A stretch of 14,473 nt of DNA from contig CAZMGW010000033.1 of NCBI GenBank assembly GCA_964565935.1, forward strand, positions 1-14,473, in the 5' to 3' direction. Position 1 is the first letter of the stretch. Each line of letters begins with the position of its first letter. The position numbers were made by a program, and so were the translations under genes. Under the pieces are notes generated by a model. The model was given only the letters and a program-made list of their open reading frames with translations, was not told where the DNA came from and did not search any database. This document shows, piece by piece, positions 1 through 6,620 of the stretch. This DNA is from JBAXAM01 sp964565935. GTDB lineage: Bacteria > Pseudomonadota > Gammaproteobacteria > UBA9339.

Positions 1-756
1 GTACCCGTGGCAAGCCACGGGGAAATACAAGTTATATTCATTAGCAGCTAAAAATATGACCATGGCATTTTTATAAACCGGATTACTTTTGTCGCGCGAT
101 ATTTCTTGTAAAAAATCTTCTTTAAATTTTTCTTTATCCAAAGAATCCATATCTATACGTGTGTAAATATAATTGCATTCCCTCATGCATCTTGGTGGAA
201 AGGGGCCATTTAACTCTAAGAGATCCCTTTCCTTTAATTTTAAAGCATGGATTCTACCGTCCGTGCCATGCAGGTTTAGAGTGCTTTTCTCGAGGTCTAT
301 TTCTTTCAACTCTTCTGGGTCTATTTCTTTTAATTTTGAAGTATAAATATGACCGTCTAGACCTCGCAAACTCAAGGTGCTTTCTTGGGGATCTATTTCT
401 ACTGTTTTTTTAAATTCACTGTTTTCAAGGAAATTCCTAAATGCTTCTACTAAACTATCCCCGCTTGCATCCGAGATAATTGACCTGTAATAACTAATGC
501 GATCTGGTGAAAGGGCTGGGTGGGTGTCATCTCCTCCTTTGCTTATTCCGTCTAAAATCGACTCAGCGTCCATAATTCTTACGTTTTCTGCAGTTAGTTT
601 ATATTCTTCAGCATGTGGTATTTTTTGCAGCTCTTCTTTTGAGATGGGTCTTGAGAACTTTAAATAGTTTGCATGCACCTCATCGCTTACTCCAAATGCA
701 CTGGTGATAGCAAAAAAAGAAAAGACAATGGTGGCTCTTATCAATCGATTGAACAT
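1..756 (-). CDS. Exported protein of unknown function with a 32-residue tandem repeat, C-terminus off the left edge
   Basis: An open frame starts at an ATG (754-756) and runs without a stop to base 1, giving at least 252 residues. AGGAAG lies just upstream of the start, at good ribosome-binding distance. Residues 1-22 (MFNRLIRATIVFSFFAITSA then FG) form a basic start, hydrophobic core and small residues, so a Sec signal peptide is likely. Residues 120-151 and 152-183 are two tandem copies of a 32-residue unit that share EID, STL, the pattern L-x-G-x-D-G-x-I and LKLKE. The rest is charged and soluble. I recognise no catalytic motif or family. The frame remains open at the edge, where the DNA is a GC-rich palindrome, so the last residues may come from an inserted repeat. 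The export signal suggests a periplasmic or secreted product. A virulence role would only be inference. Confidence 0.75.
   Translation of the reverse strand, partial: MFNRLIRATIVFSFFAITSAFGVSDEVHANYLKFSRPISKEELQKIPHAEEYKLTAENVRIMDAESILDGISKGGDDTHPALSPDRISYYRSIISDASGDSLVEAFRNFLENSEFKKTVEIDPQESTLSLRGLDGHIYTSKLKEIDPEELKEIDLEKSTLNLHGTDGRIHALKLKERDLLELNGPFPPRCMRECNYIYTRIDMDSLDKEKFKEDFLQEISRDKSNPVYKNAMVIFLAANEYNLYFPVACHGY
4..21. repeat. Perfect GC-rich inverted repeat at the left edge
   Basis: Two 8-base arms (CCCGTGGC and GCCACGGG) are separated by AA, in otherwise AT-rich sequence. On the minus strand the arms lie within the open frame of the exported protein and encode Pro-Val-Ala-Cys-His-Gly. 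It could be the end of a dispersed palindromic element or simply a hairpin. Only one copy is visible here. Confidence 0.5.
208..399 (-). repeat. Tandem 96-bp coding repeat (two 32-residue units)
   Basis: The two units lie at 304-399 and 208-303 of the minus-strand gene. They align without gaps at protein level: E-I-D, then S-T-L, L-x-G-x-D-G-x-I and LKLKE recur at the same spacing. The DNA copies have diverged, so the duplication is old and has been kept in frame. Confidence 0.7.
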
Positions 757-820
757 GTTTTGCTTCCTAAGTTTATTGCTCATAAAAGAAATAATAGCAG
801 ACAATTGTTAAGAAAATATT

Positions 821-898
821 AAGGCGCGGTAATGTTTTGATTGTAAATGAGATTTTAGTAAGGCGCGGTAATGTTTTGATTGTAAATGAGATTTTAGT
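821..898. repeat. Perfect tandem duplication of 39 bp
   Basis: Bases 821-859 and 860-898 are identical, each beginning AAGGCGCGGTAATG and ending GAGATTTTAGT. The copies abut with no spacer. Identity implies a recent slippage or recombination event. The repeat sits upstream of the minus-strand exported-protein gene and upstream of the tRNA-fragment promoter, outside any coding frame I support. Confidence 0.9.
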
Positions 899-955
899 GT
901 TGGGGTTGATAAAAATATGCTTGTATTAGTTGGGATGATATTGATTTTTCATTAA

Positions 956-984
956 TTGACTCTGGCAAGTTAAGTGCTTACGAT
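956..984 (+). promoter_or_regulatory. Sigma-70-type promoter ahead of the first tRNA fragment
   Basis: TTGACT (956-961) is separated by 17 bp from TACGAT (979-984). Transcription would start near 991, about 25 bp before the tRNA-like sequence begins at 1017. This is how a genuine tRNA promoter would be placed. It suggests that the first fragment keeps the upstream region of a tRNA-Arg gene. It could now drive the antirepressor-like gene downstream. Called by eye. Confidence 0.5.
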
Positions 985-1016
985 GTGAATCGGTAGTCGG
1001 AATGATGTTTAAATAT

Positions 1017-1055
1017 GTGCTCGTAGCTCAGTTGGATAGAGCGTTGGCCTCCGGA
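1017..1055 (+). pseudogene. Truncated tRNA-Arg(CCG), 5' half only
   Basis: The sequence reads as a tRNA 5' half: acceptor strand GTGCTCG, TA, D-arm GCTC/GAGC with AGTTGGATA loop, G26, anticodon 5' strand TTGGC and loop CTCCGGA with anticodon CCG. It then changes to TTGTGCTTAAA instead of the expected GCCAA strand. No variable loop, T arm or acceptor 3' strand follows, so it cannot fold as a tRNA. The break falls at the 3' end of the anticodon loop, a common site for tyrosine integrase crossover. A near-identical half lies at 2084-2122. Confidence 0.8.
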
Positions 1056-1147
1056 TTGTGCTTAAAAGTATAAATTACCGTATTGAGTTTTTGGTCCATT
1101 TTTGTAAGCTTGCAGGGAGTTGGTTTTCAATAACAAGTGGAGTTAAA

Positions 1148-1999
1148 ATGAGCAAAGAATTAGCAACCACAAAAATAGCTTTGTTTGAAGGCAAGAAAAT
1201 TCGAAAAGTTTTGCGCAATGGTGAGTGGTTGTTTTCGGTTGTTGATATAATAGAAGCGCTAACCGAGAGCACAAATCCGCGTGACTATTGGTATAGAATG
1301 AAAGTTAGGGTGATAACTGAGGATGGTTGTGAGTTGTCGACAATTTGTCGACAACTGAAATTGCAATCAGCCGATGGCAAGAAATATGAAACTGATTGTG
1401 CCAATACTGAAAGTGTTCTACGCATTATTCAATCTATTCCTTCGCCCAAAGCCGAACCATTCAAGCGTTGGTTGGCCAAGGTTGGATATGAAAGAATTCA
1501 GGAAATTGAAGATCCAGAATTAGCAACTAAACGTACCCGCGAAATATATAAAGCTAAAGGATATTCAGATGCATGGATTGAAAAACGTATGCGTGGTATT
1601 GAGATTCGCGCCACTTTAACCGATACATGGAAGGAGCATGGGGTAAAGGAAGCCAAAGAGTATGAAATATTAACGGCTGAAATATCCAAAGCTGCTTTCG
1701 GTGTAACTTCGAGCGAATATAAAAGACTTAAAGGGTTGAAACGAGAAAACTTGCGCGATCATATGAATGACCTAGAGTTGATTTTTTCAATGTTGGGTGA
1801 GGCAGCTACTACTGAAATTACTAATGTCGAACATCCTGCTGGTTTTTATGAAAACAAAAATGTTTCTAAGCGTGGTGGGTGCGTGGCAAAAGAAGCGAGA
1901 GTTAAGCTCGAGAAAGAAACAGGAAAAAAAATAGTAAGCAATAAAAATTATTTAATAAATAGAATAACGAAGTATAAAAAAAATGGGAATAAGGTCTGA
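1148..1999 (+). CDS. BRO-N domain antirepressor-like protein
   Basis: This 283-residue protein resembles the phage and prophage antirepressor family with an N-terminal BRO-N DNA-binding domain. That domain spans roughly residues 8-120, with IALFEGKKIRKV, then WLFSVVDIIEAL, then STICRQLKL and PSPKAEPFKRWLAKVGYERI. The C-terminal half carries the family-typical WIEKRMRGI, AEISKAAFGVTSSEYK and KRENLRDHMNDLELIFSML stretches. It ends in a Gly/Lys-rich tail, so it appears full length. I chose ATG 1148 because GGAG lies 5 bases upstream. An in-frame ATG at 1058 would start inside the tRNA-derived repeat and has no ribosome-binding site. Such proteins regulate phage or mobile-element genes by binding DNA or repressors. 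The gene is the only one between two tRNA-Arg half repeats, which suggests cargo of a small mobile unit. No integrase or repressor partner is visible. Confidence 0.85.
   Translation: MSKELATTKIALFEGKKIRKVLRNGEWLFSVVDIIEALTESTNPRDYWYRMKVRVITEDGCELSTICRQLKLQSADGKKYETDCANTESVLRIIQSIPSPKAEPFKRWLAKVGYERIQEIEDPELATKRTREIYKAKGYSDAWIEKRMRGIEIRATLTDTWKEHGVKEAKEYEILTAEISKAAFGVTSSEYKRLKGLKRENLRDHMNDLELIFSMLGEAATTEITNVEHPAGFYENKNVSKRGGCVAKEARVKLEKETGKKIVSNKNYLINRITKYKKNGNKV
1332..1356. repeat. 25-bp palindrome inside the antirepressor-like gene
   Basis: Two perfect 11-base arms (AGTTGTCGACA and its complement) flank ATT. It lies in the codons for Leu-Ser-Thr-Ile-Cys-Arg-Gln-Leu. The arms contain TGTCGACA twice. 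It may be a coincidence of coding sequence, an operator or an mRNA hairpin. Confidence 0.6.
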
Positions 2000-2379
2000 A
2001 TATCGATATAAGAAAAGCCGCGCAAAATATGTATGAAAGTTTTATTATAAAACCACAGGGCAGTCCTTGGAAAAGCAAAACACGTGCTTGTAGCTCAGTT
2101 GGATAGAGCGTTGGCCTCCGAATTGTGTGCTTAAACTGTAATTGCTTGATTTTTTGTTATTTTAAATACGGGCCGCCCACTACATTTGGCGCATTTTGGA
2201 TAACAATGGAGTACTCACTCCCACAAAATCCCCACACGATTTGGCTTATTACAACTGTTTGGTAAAAACCCTTTTTAAGCGCCCCCTGTTTAGCCACAGA
2301 CCCAACATGTACGTTTTATCGTTTTACCGTTGCCCAAACTTAAAGCACTAACCCGGGTTATAAAGACCTCGGCTGGTAA
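2000..2379. other. Intergenic region holding the second tRNA fragment; no supported gene
   Basis: After the antirepressor-like gene there are about 80 AT-rich bases without a convincing terminator, then the second tRNA-Arg half at 2084-2122. From about 2165 to 2350 the sequence is richer in GC. It contains a stop-free plus-strand frame with no start or ribosome-binding site and no similarity I recognise. A 12-bp palindrome (TAACCCGGGTTA, 2349-2360) has no loop and no T-run, so I do not call a terminator. Confidence 0.5.
2084..2122 (+). pseudogene. Second truncated tRNA-Arg(CCG), 5' half only
   Basis: This is a second copy of the tRNA 5' half, with acceptor strand GTGCTTG, the same D arm, TTGGC and loop CTCCGAA. 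It differs from the 1017 copy at two positions (C to T in the acceptor strand and G37 to A). It stops at the same base and is followed by TTGTGTGCTTAAA, nearly the same junction as the first copy. Weaker similarity may continue about 30 bases further. The bases upstream of the two copies are unrelated. The two halves therefore mark the ends of a unit of 1,067 bp. Confidence 0.8.
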
Positions 2380-2937
2380 TCATCTGTACTGACGCTGACA
2401 TTCCATACAAAATACCTGTCCATCAAAATGGTCCTGACTATATTTAATCACTCTCTCTGTCACAGGTGCGCCACAGCCTTCACACCCAAGTGCTTTTAAA
2501 ACATCAAGAGTATATGCAACATCGGGCTCTAAAACCTGCCTAAGCCGCGAGACATCGCAGCCTGATTCATATTCTTGAATTGCTTTCTGCTTCTCTGCAT
2601 CAGTTTGATGCTCACTGCGGCGAATAGGGTTGCCTGGATAGGTTTGGTACAATTTTGGAATTGGGTATTGATAGATACACTTTGTTTCTTCAGCGTACGC
2701 CTGGGGCTCAGGCATCGGACCTGCAAATACCGTCATAGTATCAAAGGTATTATAAAGCATTGTCTCATTATTTGCATGTTGCCGCGCTCTTCTTTCTGGA
2801 TCTTTTGTGATGCCGCAATACACTATTACTGGGTTTCTTTTTCCATATGACAACATATATACAAAAAAATCATCAGCGGCAAAAACCACTTGGAAATAAA
2901 ACAGGCACACAATGCTAAGTAATATTTTTTTAATCAT
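2380..2937 (-). CDS. Exported GIY-YIG nuclease-like protein with zinc-ribbon-like C-terminus
   Basis: This 185-residue protein starts with a clear signal peptide (MIKKILLSIVCLFYFQVVFA, residues 1-20). A GIY-YIG-like core follows. VYML (26-29) stands for GIY and YCGIT (40-44) for YIG. ERRARQH (48-54) supplies the catalytic-type Arg and the His. Glu83/Glu84 in AYAEETK fit the metal-binding Glu. The active-site pattern therefore appears intact. The C-terminus has two CxxC pairs (Cys152/Cys155 and Cys177/Cys180), which could bind zinc. GGAGGA lies just upstream of the ATG. Most known GIY-YIG enzymes are cytoplasmic or mobile-intron nucleases, so the signal peptide is unusual and suggests action in the periplasm or outside the cell. 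Nuclease activity is inferred from motifs only. It is divergent from the MATE transporter. Confidence 0.75.
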   Translation of the reverse strand: MIKKILLSIVCLFYFQVVFAADDFFVYMLSYGKRNPVIVYCGITKDPERRARQHANNETMLYNTFDTMTVFAGPMPEPQAYAEETKCIYQYPIPKLYQTYPGNPIRRSEHQTDAEKQKAIQEYESGCDVSRLRQVLEPDVAYTLDVLKALGCEGCGAPVTERVIKYSQDHFDGQVFCMECQRQYR

Positions 2938-3353
2938 ACATCCTCCAATAAGAATTTTAATTATGCCACAGAAAACCCATGACTGATTTTATTCGTTCAA
3001 ACTTTTATTAAGCCCAAATTATACAGCCAATACATAGGCTCTTACAATAAAGAATTAACGAATTGATTTTTTCTAGCAAAATACCAGATACAACAACCAC
3101 CAAACACTTAAAGCTATCTTTTTAATATTTAAATTTCGTATCACACCGCAGAACTATTTTTAAGATTCTTGCCCTATAGTTCATTTAGAAAAACTGCTAA
3201 AACCCTATTTAAAAGCAAGGTTATTGGCAATAAAATCTCATGTTGTTTGAATATTTCAATCAATTCTAACTTCTAATTGCATTCGATCTTAAATAAATAT
3301 AGTCTTAATTGGTAAATAACATATAGTGGTTTTTTGTAAATTAAGCATTTAAA
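2938..3353. other. AT-rich intergenic region between divergent genes
   Basis: The 416 bp separate the divergent GIY-YIG-like and MATE genes and must hold promoters for both. A weak plus-strand candidate is TTGCAT (3277-3282) with TATAGT (3298-3303), but the spacer is only 15 bp. I see no RNA gene, repeat or further reading frame worth calling. Confidence 0.4.
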
Positions 3354-4739
3354 ATGTATATAACTCGTAAATTCCAACCTATTACTCTAGAATTAAAAAA
3401 ATCTCTACGCCTTTCGTTACCGCTAATTGGTTCTCAATTGGTTTATGCCTCAAGTGGAATAATAACCACCATGATGATTGCGCATTTAGGCCACAAAGAG
3501 TTGGCAACTAATGCATTAGTTTGGGGTATTTATATAGCCTTAATATCGATTGCTTTTGGTATATTAAGCGCTGTTAGTGTATTGGTTGCCCATAGTCATG
3601 GGATAAACGATAAGCGCGGTATGCGTATTGCGGTTAATCAAGGGGTTATTTTAGCTTTTTTGTTCGCAATTCCTATGATGTTAGTTATTTGGTTTGCACC
3701 TAAAATACTATATTTAACCAACCAAGATCCAGAGATTATCCAATTAGCTATACCATATTTCCATTCGTTAATTTGGTGCATGTTACCTTTAAATTTATTA
3801 TTAGTTATGGAGCAGTTCTTAATTGGAGCTTCTATTACACGTTTGGTACTGTTTTTAAGCTTTCTTCGAGTGCCGCTAGAAATTTTATTTTTTTATGCTT
3901 TATTTTTCGGGAGATTTGGTGCACCAAAATTGGGGTTAGTAGGCATAGGATATGGCATGACATTGAGCATTGTAGTTAGCCTCGTTATTATTTTTTGTTA
4001 TCTTCGCTACTCAAAAAAGACGCAGCAATATCAAATATTTTCTAATTTTTGCCAATTTAATAGCAAATACTTATATGAACTGATTAAAATTGGATGGCCT
4101 TTAGGTAGCATGTATTGTATTGAAATGGCGCTATTTGCAGCAATAGCTCTTATGATGGGACATTTTGGAAAAGATATATTAGCGGCGCATCAAATTGCTT
4201 ACCAATGTTTGGTTTTTACGCTGGCTATCATTTTTGGTATTTCACAAAGCACAACAGTACGTATTGGCAATGAAATGGGCAGCAATAACAAAGATACCGT
4301 AAAATTAGCATTATATGTGAATTCCGGTATCGGCTTCTGCTTTATGTTAGTAGTAACAATTATTTATATCTGCTTCCCAAGTAACATAATTGCCTTGGGT
4401 ATTGATGTCAATTCATTACAAAATCAAACATTAGTAAAATATACAACTTTGTTTCTGTTACTTGCAGGAATACTACAACTAAGCGAATGTTTCCGCTTGA
4501 TAAGCACCGGAGCATTGCGTGCTTTGAAAGACACTAAAATGTCAATGTATATAAACTTATTCACTTTTGGGTTAATGGCTCTACCAAGTGCTTATTTACT
4601 AGCTTTCACACTTAATATAGGCGCTGTTGGTATATGGCTGGGGTTAATAATTAGTCTTTCTATTGGGGCGATTATTTTATGGTTAAGGTTCAAATATGTT
4701 GTAAAACATACCAATCTCAAGAGCTTGATAACAAAATAA
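3354..4739 (+). CDS. MATE-family multidrug/toxin efflux transporter
   Basis: This 461-residue inner-membrane protein has the length of the MATE family (about 440-500) and alternating hydrophobic segments consistent with 12 helices. The start resembles other MATE proteins, with LRLSLPLIGSQLVYASSGII entering the first helix. The two homologous halves begin near residue 16 and near residue 240 (LIKIGWPLGSMYCIEMALF). The second half has AAHQIAYQ and SQSTTVRIGNEMGS, both typical of NorM-like proteins. MATE proteins expel organic cations or metabolites in exchange for Na+ or H+. The substrate here cannot be read. The ATG at 3354 lacks a clear Shine-Dalgarno sequence, but no alternative start precedes the first helix. 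Export of a product of the neighbouring biosynthetic island is possible, though other genes and a strand change lie between. Confidence 0.93.
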   Translation: MYITRKFQPITLELKKSLRLSLPLIGSQLVYASSGIITTMMIAHLGHKELATNALVWGIYIALISIAFGILSAVSVLVAHSHGINDKRGMRIAVNQGVILAFLFAIPMMLVIWFAPKILYLTNQDPEIIQLAIPYFHSLIWCMLPLNLLLVMEQFLIGASITRLVLFLSFLRVPLEILFFYALFFGRFGAPKLGLVGIGYGMTLSIVVSLVIIFCYLRYSKKTQQYQIFSNFCQFNSKYLYELIKIGWPLGSMYCIEMALFAAIALMMGHFGKDILAAHQIAYQCLVFTLAIIFGISQSTTVRIGNEMGSNNKDTVKLALYVNSGIGFCFMLVVTIIYICFPSNIIALGIDVNSLQNQTLVKYTTLFLLLAGILQLSECFRLISTGALRALKDTKMSMYINLFTFGLMALPSAYLLAFTLNIGAVGIWLGLIISLSIGAIILWLRFKYVVKHTNLKSLITK

Positions 4740-4765
4740 CAATCCCCCGTGGGTGAAAAAAATTA

Positions 4766-5872
4766 TTAACGCATATATTTTTGTTTAAATTCTTTTAAAG
4801 TACTCGTATGACTCTTATATCTTATGTAATAAACAAGCTCGATGTTACCATCCAAATGAACACCCTTGTTTTCAAAAAACCTTATTACTTGAATAAAATG
4901 CTCCATTTTAGGAAGATAATGACCGCTTTCAAATGAAAGTTTATTTACTTCCCCATTTTTTAAACAAATTTTTCCACTACCAATTAATGGCAAATAATTA
5001 CTTAATGTCACGTGGGCATTTTTTTCATCACTATATGCTACAAAAATGTTTTCATTTGCATCAATTATAAATATAGACTCTTTATTAAAACTAGGTTTGG
5101 TAATAAACTTCTGGCCTTTAAAGTCAGAGGGCTTGGTATAGTATTCCGCGGTAGTTACTAAACCTCCGTTTGCCGAATAAAATTTTCCATCTTTTATCGA
5201 AACCCTGTATTGTTCTAATTCCTTTTGGGACAAAGTAATAATACTTGGTAAGAAAAGCGAAACATTTTGATCTTCTAGCCACATAAAAAAATCCAGCAAT
5301 TCGCATTTCTTACACTTTTTTTGCCACACATCATAATAAGATATTAATTGACGTCTATGGCATGGATCTATTGCTTCAATAAAATATTGACCCCAAAACT
5401 CTTGGCTTTTGTACTCTAGCTTACGTTCATTATTAAGCAAAAGTGGAGTATAGGAGCCCGAAATAGCGTTAGGATTAAAAACATCTTTTTTTATTTTTTG
5501 ATATTTATATTGCTTTAGTTCTTTTAGTTTTTGTAAATACTCGGCTTTTTCTATCGCCAAACTTGAATATTTACTAGCAGTATTAAATAGATATCTATCT
5601 TTTATTTTAGATTTGATTTCATCAGAATAACTTGCGATTTTCTGCAACGCTTTAATTCTTGCATCAAGCCTATTCCAATCTGTTTTATCAATGAGGTGAT
5701 AGCTTTGAGTAAGCTCGTTCAGTTTGTCAAATTTTGGATCATATTCATAAAGAATGTCCACTAGAACGTCGGGTGGTAAATCAACCCAACTTATTTTCTC
5801 ACTACCAAAACTTAATAATGGTGTGATAATCAACAAACAAAACAAAATTTTTATATATTTTCTGCCTTTCAT
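4766..5872 (-). CDS. Exported protein with F-box-like N-terminus
   Basis: This 368-residue protein begins with a Sec-type signal peptide (about residues 1-23, MKGRKYIKILFCLLIITPLL then SFG) and has no lipobox. Residues 28-62 match the F-box pattern: ISWVDLPPDVLVDIL, then DPKFDKLNELTQ. In eukaryotes F-boxes recruit Skp1 of SCF ubiquitin ligases, and Legionella is known to use F-box effectors. A helical, Lys-rich middle follows (about 70-130). The C-terminal part (about 222-350) looks like a separate beta-rich domain ending in SGHYLP (316-321), a motif I associate from memory with C-terminal domains of other bacterial effector-like proteins. The gene follows the WG-repeat gene by 25 bp on the same strand, with a poor ribosome-binding site, so it could be the last gene of that operon or independent. 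Effector function is inference. A signal peptide would suit type II secretion or the periplasm, not direct type IV injection. Confidence 0.7.
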   Translation of the reverse strand: MKGRKYIKILFCLLIITPLLSFGSEKISWVDLPPDVLVDILYEYDPKFDKLNELTQSYHLIDKTDWNRLDARIKALQKIASYSDEIKSKIKDRYLFNTASKYSSLAIEKAEYLQKLKELKQYKYQKIKKDVFNPNAISGSYTPLLLNNERKLEYKSQEFWGQYFIEAIDPCHRRQLISYYDVWQKKCKKCELLDFFMWLEDQNVSLFLPSIITLSQKELEQYRVSIKDGKFYSANGGLVTTAEYYTKPSDFKGQKFITKPSFNKESIFIIDANENIFVAYSDEKNAHVTLSNYLPLIGSGKICLKNGEVNKLSFESGHYLPKMEHFIQVIRFFENKGVHLDGNIELVYYIRYKSHTSTLKEFKQKYMR

Positions 5873-5897
5873 TATTGAATATTTCTTTTTTTCTAAA

Positions 5898-6620
5898 TTA
5901 TTGGATTTTATCTTTTAAAATTCTATCAACCTTGCCAGTTTCATTTATAAGCATAACAACTCCATATTCATCTTCCACTCTAGCAAACCCATTATAAAAC
6001 GGTTCAATCATTTTATATCTTGTTGGATAAACAGGCTGACCATTCTTGTCGATATGACACCACCCCTTGTCATCTCGAGCACGAGCAAACCCCTTATGGA
6101 ATATATCTAAATCATAAAACCATTTGTTATGAACATATATCCCATCAGCATATATGTGTGTATACAATCCTTCGCTATTTTGAATAGCAGCAATCCCATC
6201 CTTGAAATCTCCCACATAAGCATATTTTTGCTTATAAAGGGGTTTACCATGCAAATCAATATGAAAATAACAATCATTGGTATCTCTAACGGTACAAGCC
6301 CCACCTTGAAAATTACCACACCAATTGTACAGCTCTGGATACATTCGCTCTCCAGTTGGAGAAATATGAAACCAATTATTTCCGTCAGTAACAGCTGCGC
6401 ATCCACTATAAAAACCGAAAGCACGCACATAGCGTTGCGTATAAGCAGCATCGCCGCTCAAATTAATATGATATGCGCCTGTTTCATCTAATACGGCAGC
6501 AAGCCCTGGCGGATGGAATTTTAAAACCTCCAAAAACCGTTTCGTATAAAGCGGTTCATTATTAAAAAGATGATGAGACTTATCATCGGCAACAATTATT
6601 TCATCTAATTGGATGTTCAT
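5898..6620 (-). CDS. WG-repeat (beta-repeat) protein
   Basis: This 240-residue protein is made almost entirely of six repeats of about 35 residues, each opening with Tyr-x-x-(Arg/Lys)-(Tyr/Phe) near residues 24, 60, 94, 129, 162 and 198. Each repeat contains a stretch such as GDFKDGIAAI or PFYNGFARV, then an aromatic-rich turn and an Asp/Asn/Thr-Gly. This is the pattern of WG (KWG) repeats, which probably fold as a beta-propeller-like or solenoid binding surface. In five repeats the turn has a conserved His-Ile (H51, H85, H120, H155, H189) where many WG proteins have Trp-Gly. There is no signal peptide, so it is probably cytoplasmic. Its ATG overlaps the stop of the radical SAM gene by 4 bp, which implies coupled translation and a shared task. 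The biochemical role is unknown. A scaffold or substrate-binding partner is plausible. Confidence 0.82.
   Translation of the reverse strand: MNIQLDEIIVADDKSHHLFNNEPLYTKRFLEVLKFHPPGLAAVLDETGAYHINLSGDAAYTQRYVRAFGFYSGCAAVTDGNNWFHISPTGERMYPELYNWCGNFQGGACTVRDTNDCYFHIDLHGKPLYKQKYAYVGDFKDGIAAIQNSEGLYTHIYADGIYVHNKWFYDLDIFHKGFARARDDKGWCHIDKNGQPVYPTRYKMIEPFYNGFARVEDEYGVVMLINETGKVDRILKDKIQ

Noticed and set aside
159..413. Plus-strand 84-residue ORF
   Set aside because: It is antisense to the exported-protein gene, which has a signal peptide, a ribosome-binding site and an internal repeat. The ORF is a shadow.
821..898. CRISPR-like array
   Set aside because: There are only two copies and they abut with no spacer, so it is a simple tandem duplication.
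1017..1092. Complete tRNA gene
   Set aside because: The sequence after the anticodon loop does not pair with TTGGC, and no T arm or acceptor 3' strand follows.
1058..1147. Earlier in-frame ATG for the antirepressor-like gene
   Set aside because: It lies in the tRNA-derived repeat, lacks a ribosome-binding site and adds residues not typical of the family. ATG 1148 has GGAG upstream.
2166..2351. Stop-free plus-strand frame of about 61 codons downstream of the second tRNA fragment
   Set aside because: It has no start codon near its beginning, no ribosome-binding site and no recognisable similarity. A frame this long is not rare by chance.
2349..2360. TAACCCGGGTTA as a terminator of the GIY-YIG-like gene
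   Set aside because: The palindrome has no loop and no T-run on the relevant strand.
4740..4765. Bidirectional terminator between the convergent MATE and F-box-like genes
   Set aside because: CCCCCGTGGG followed by A-rich sequence would leave only a tiny loop and a very short stem, so it is not a convincing terminator.
6129..6491. Plus-strand ORFs opposite the WG-repeat and radical SAM genes
   Set aside because: They overlap, in antisense, genes with clear family motifs and tight operon spacing.
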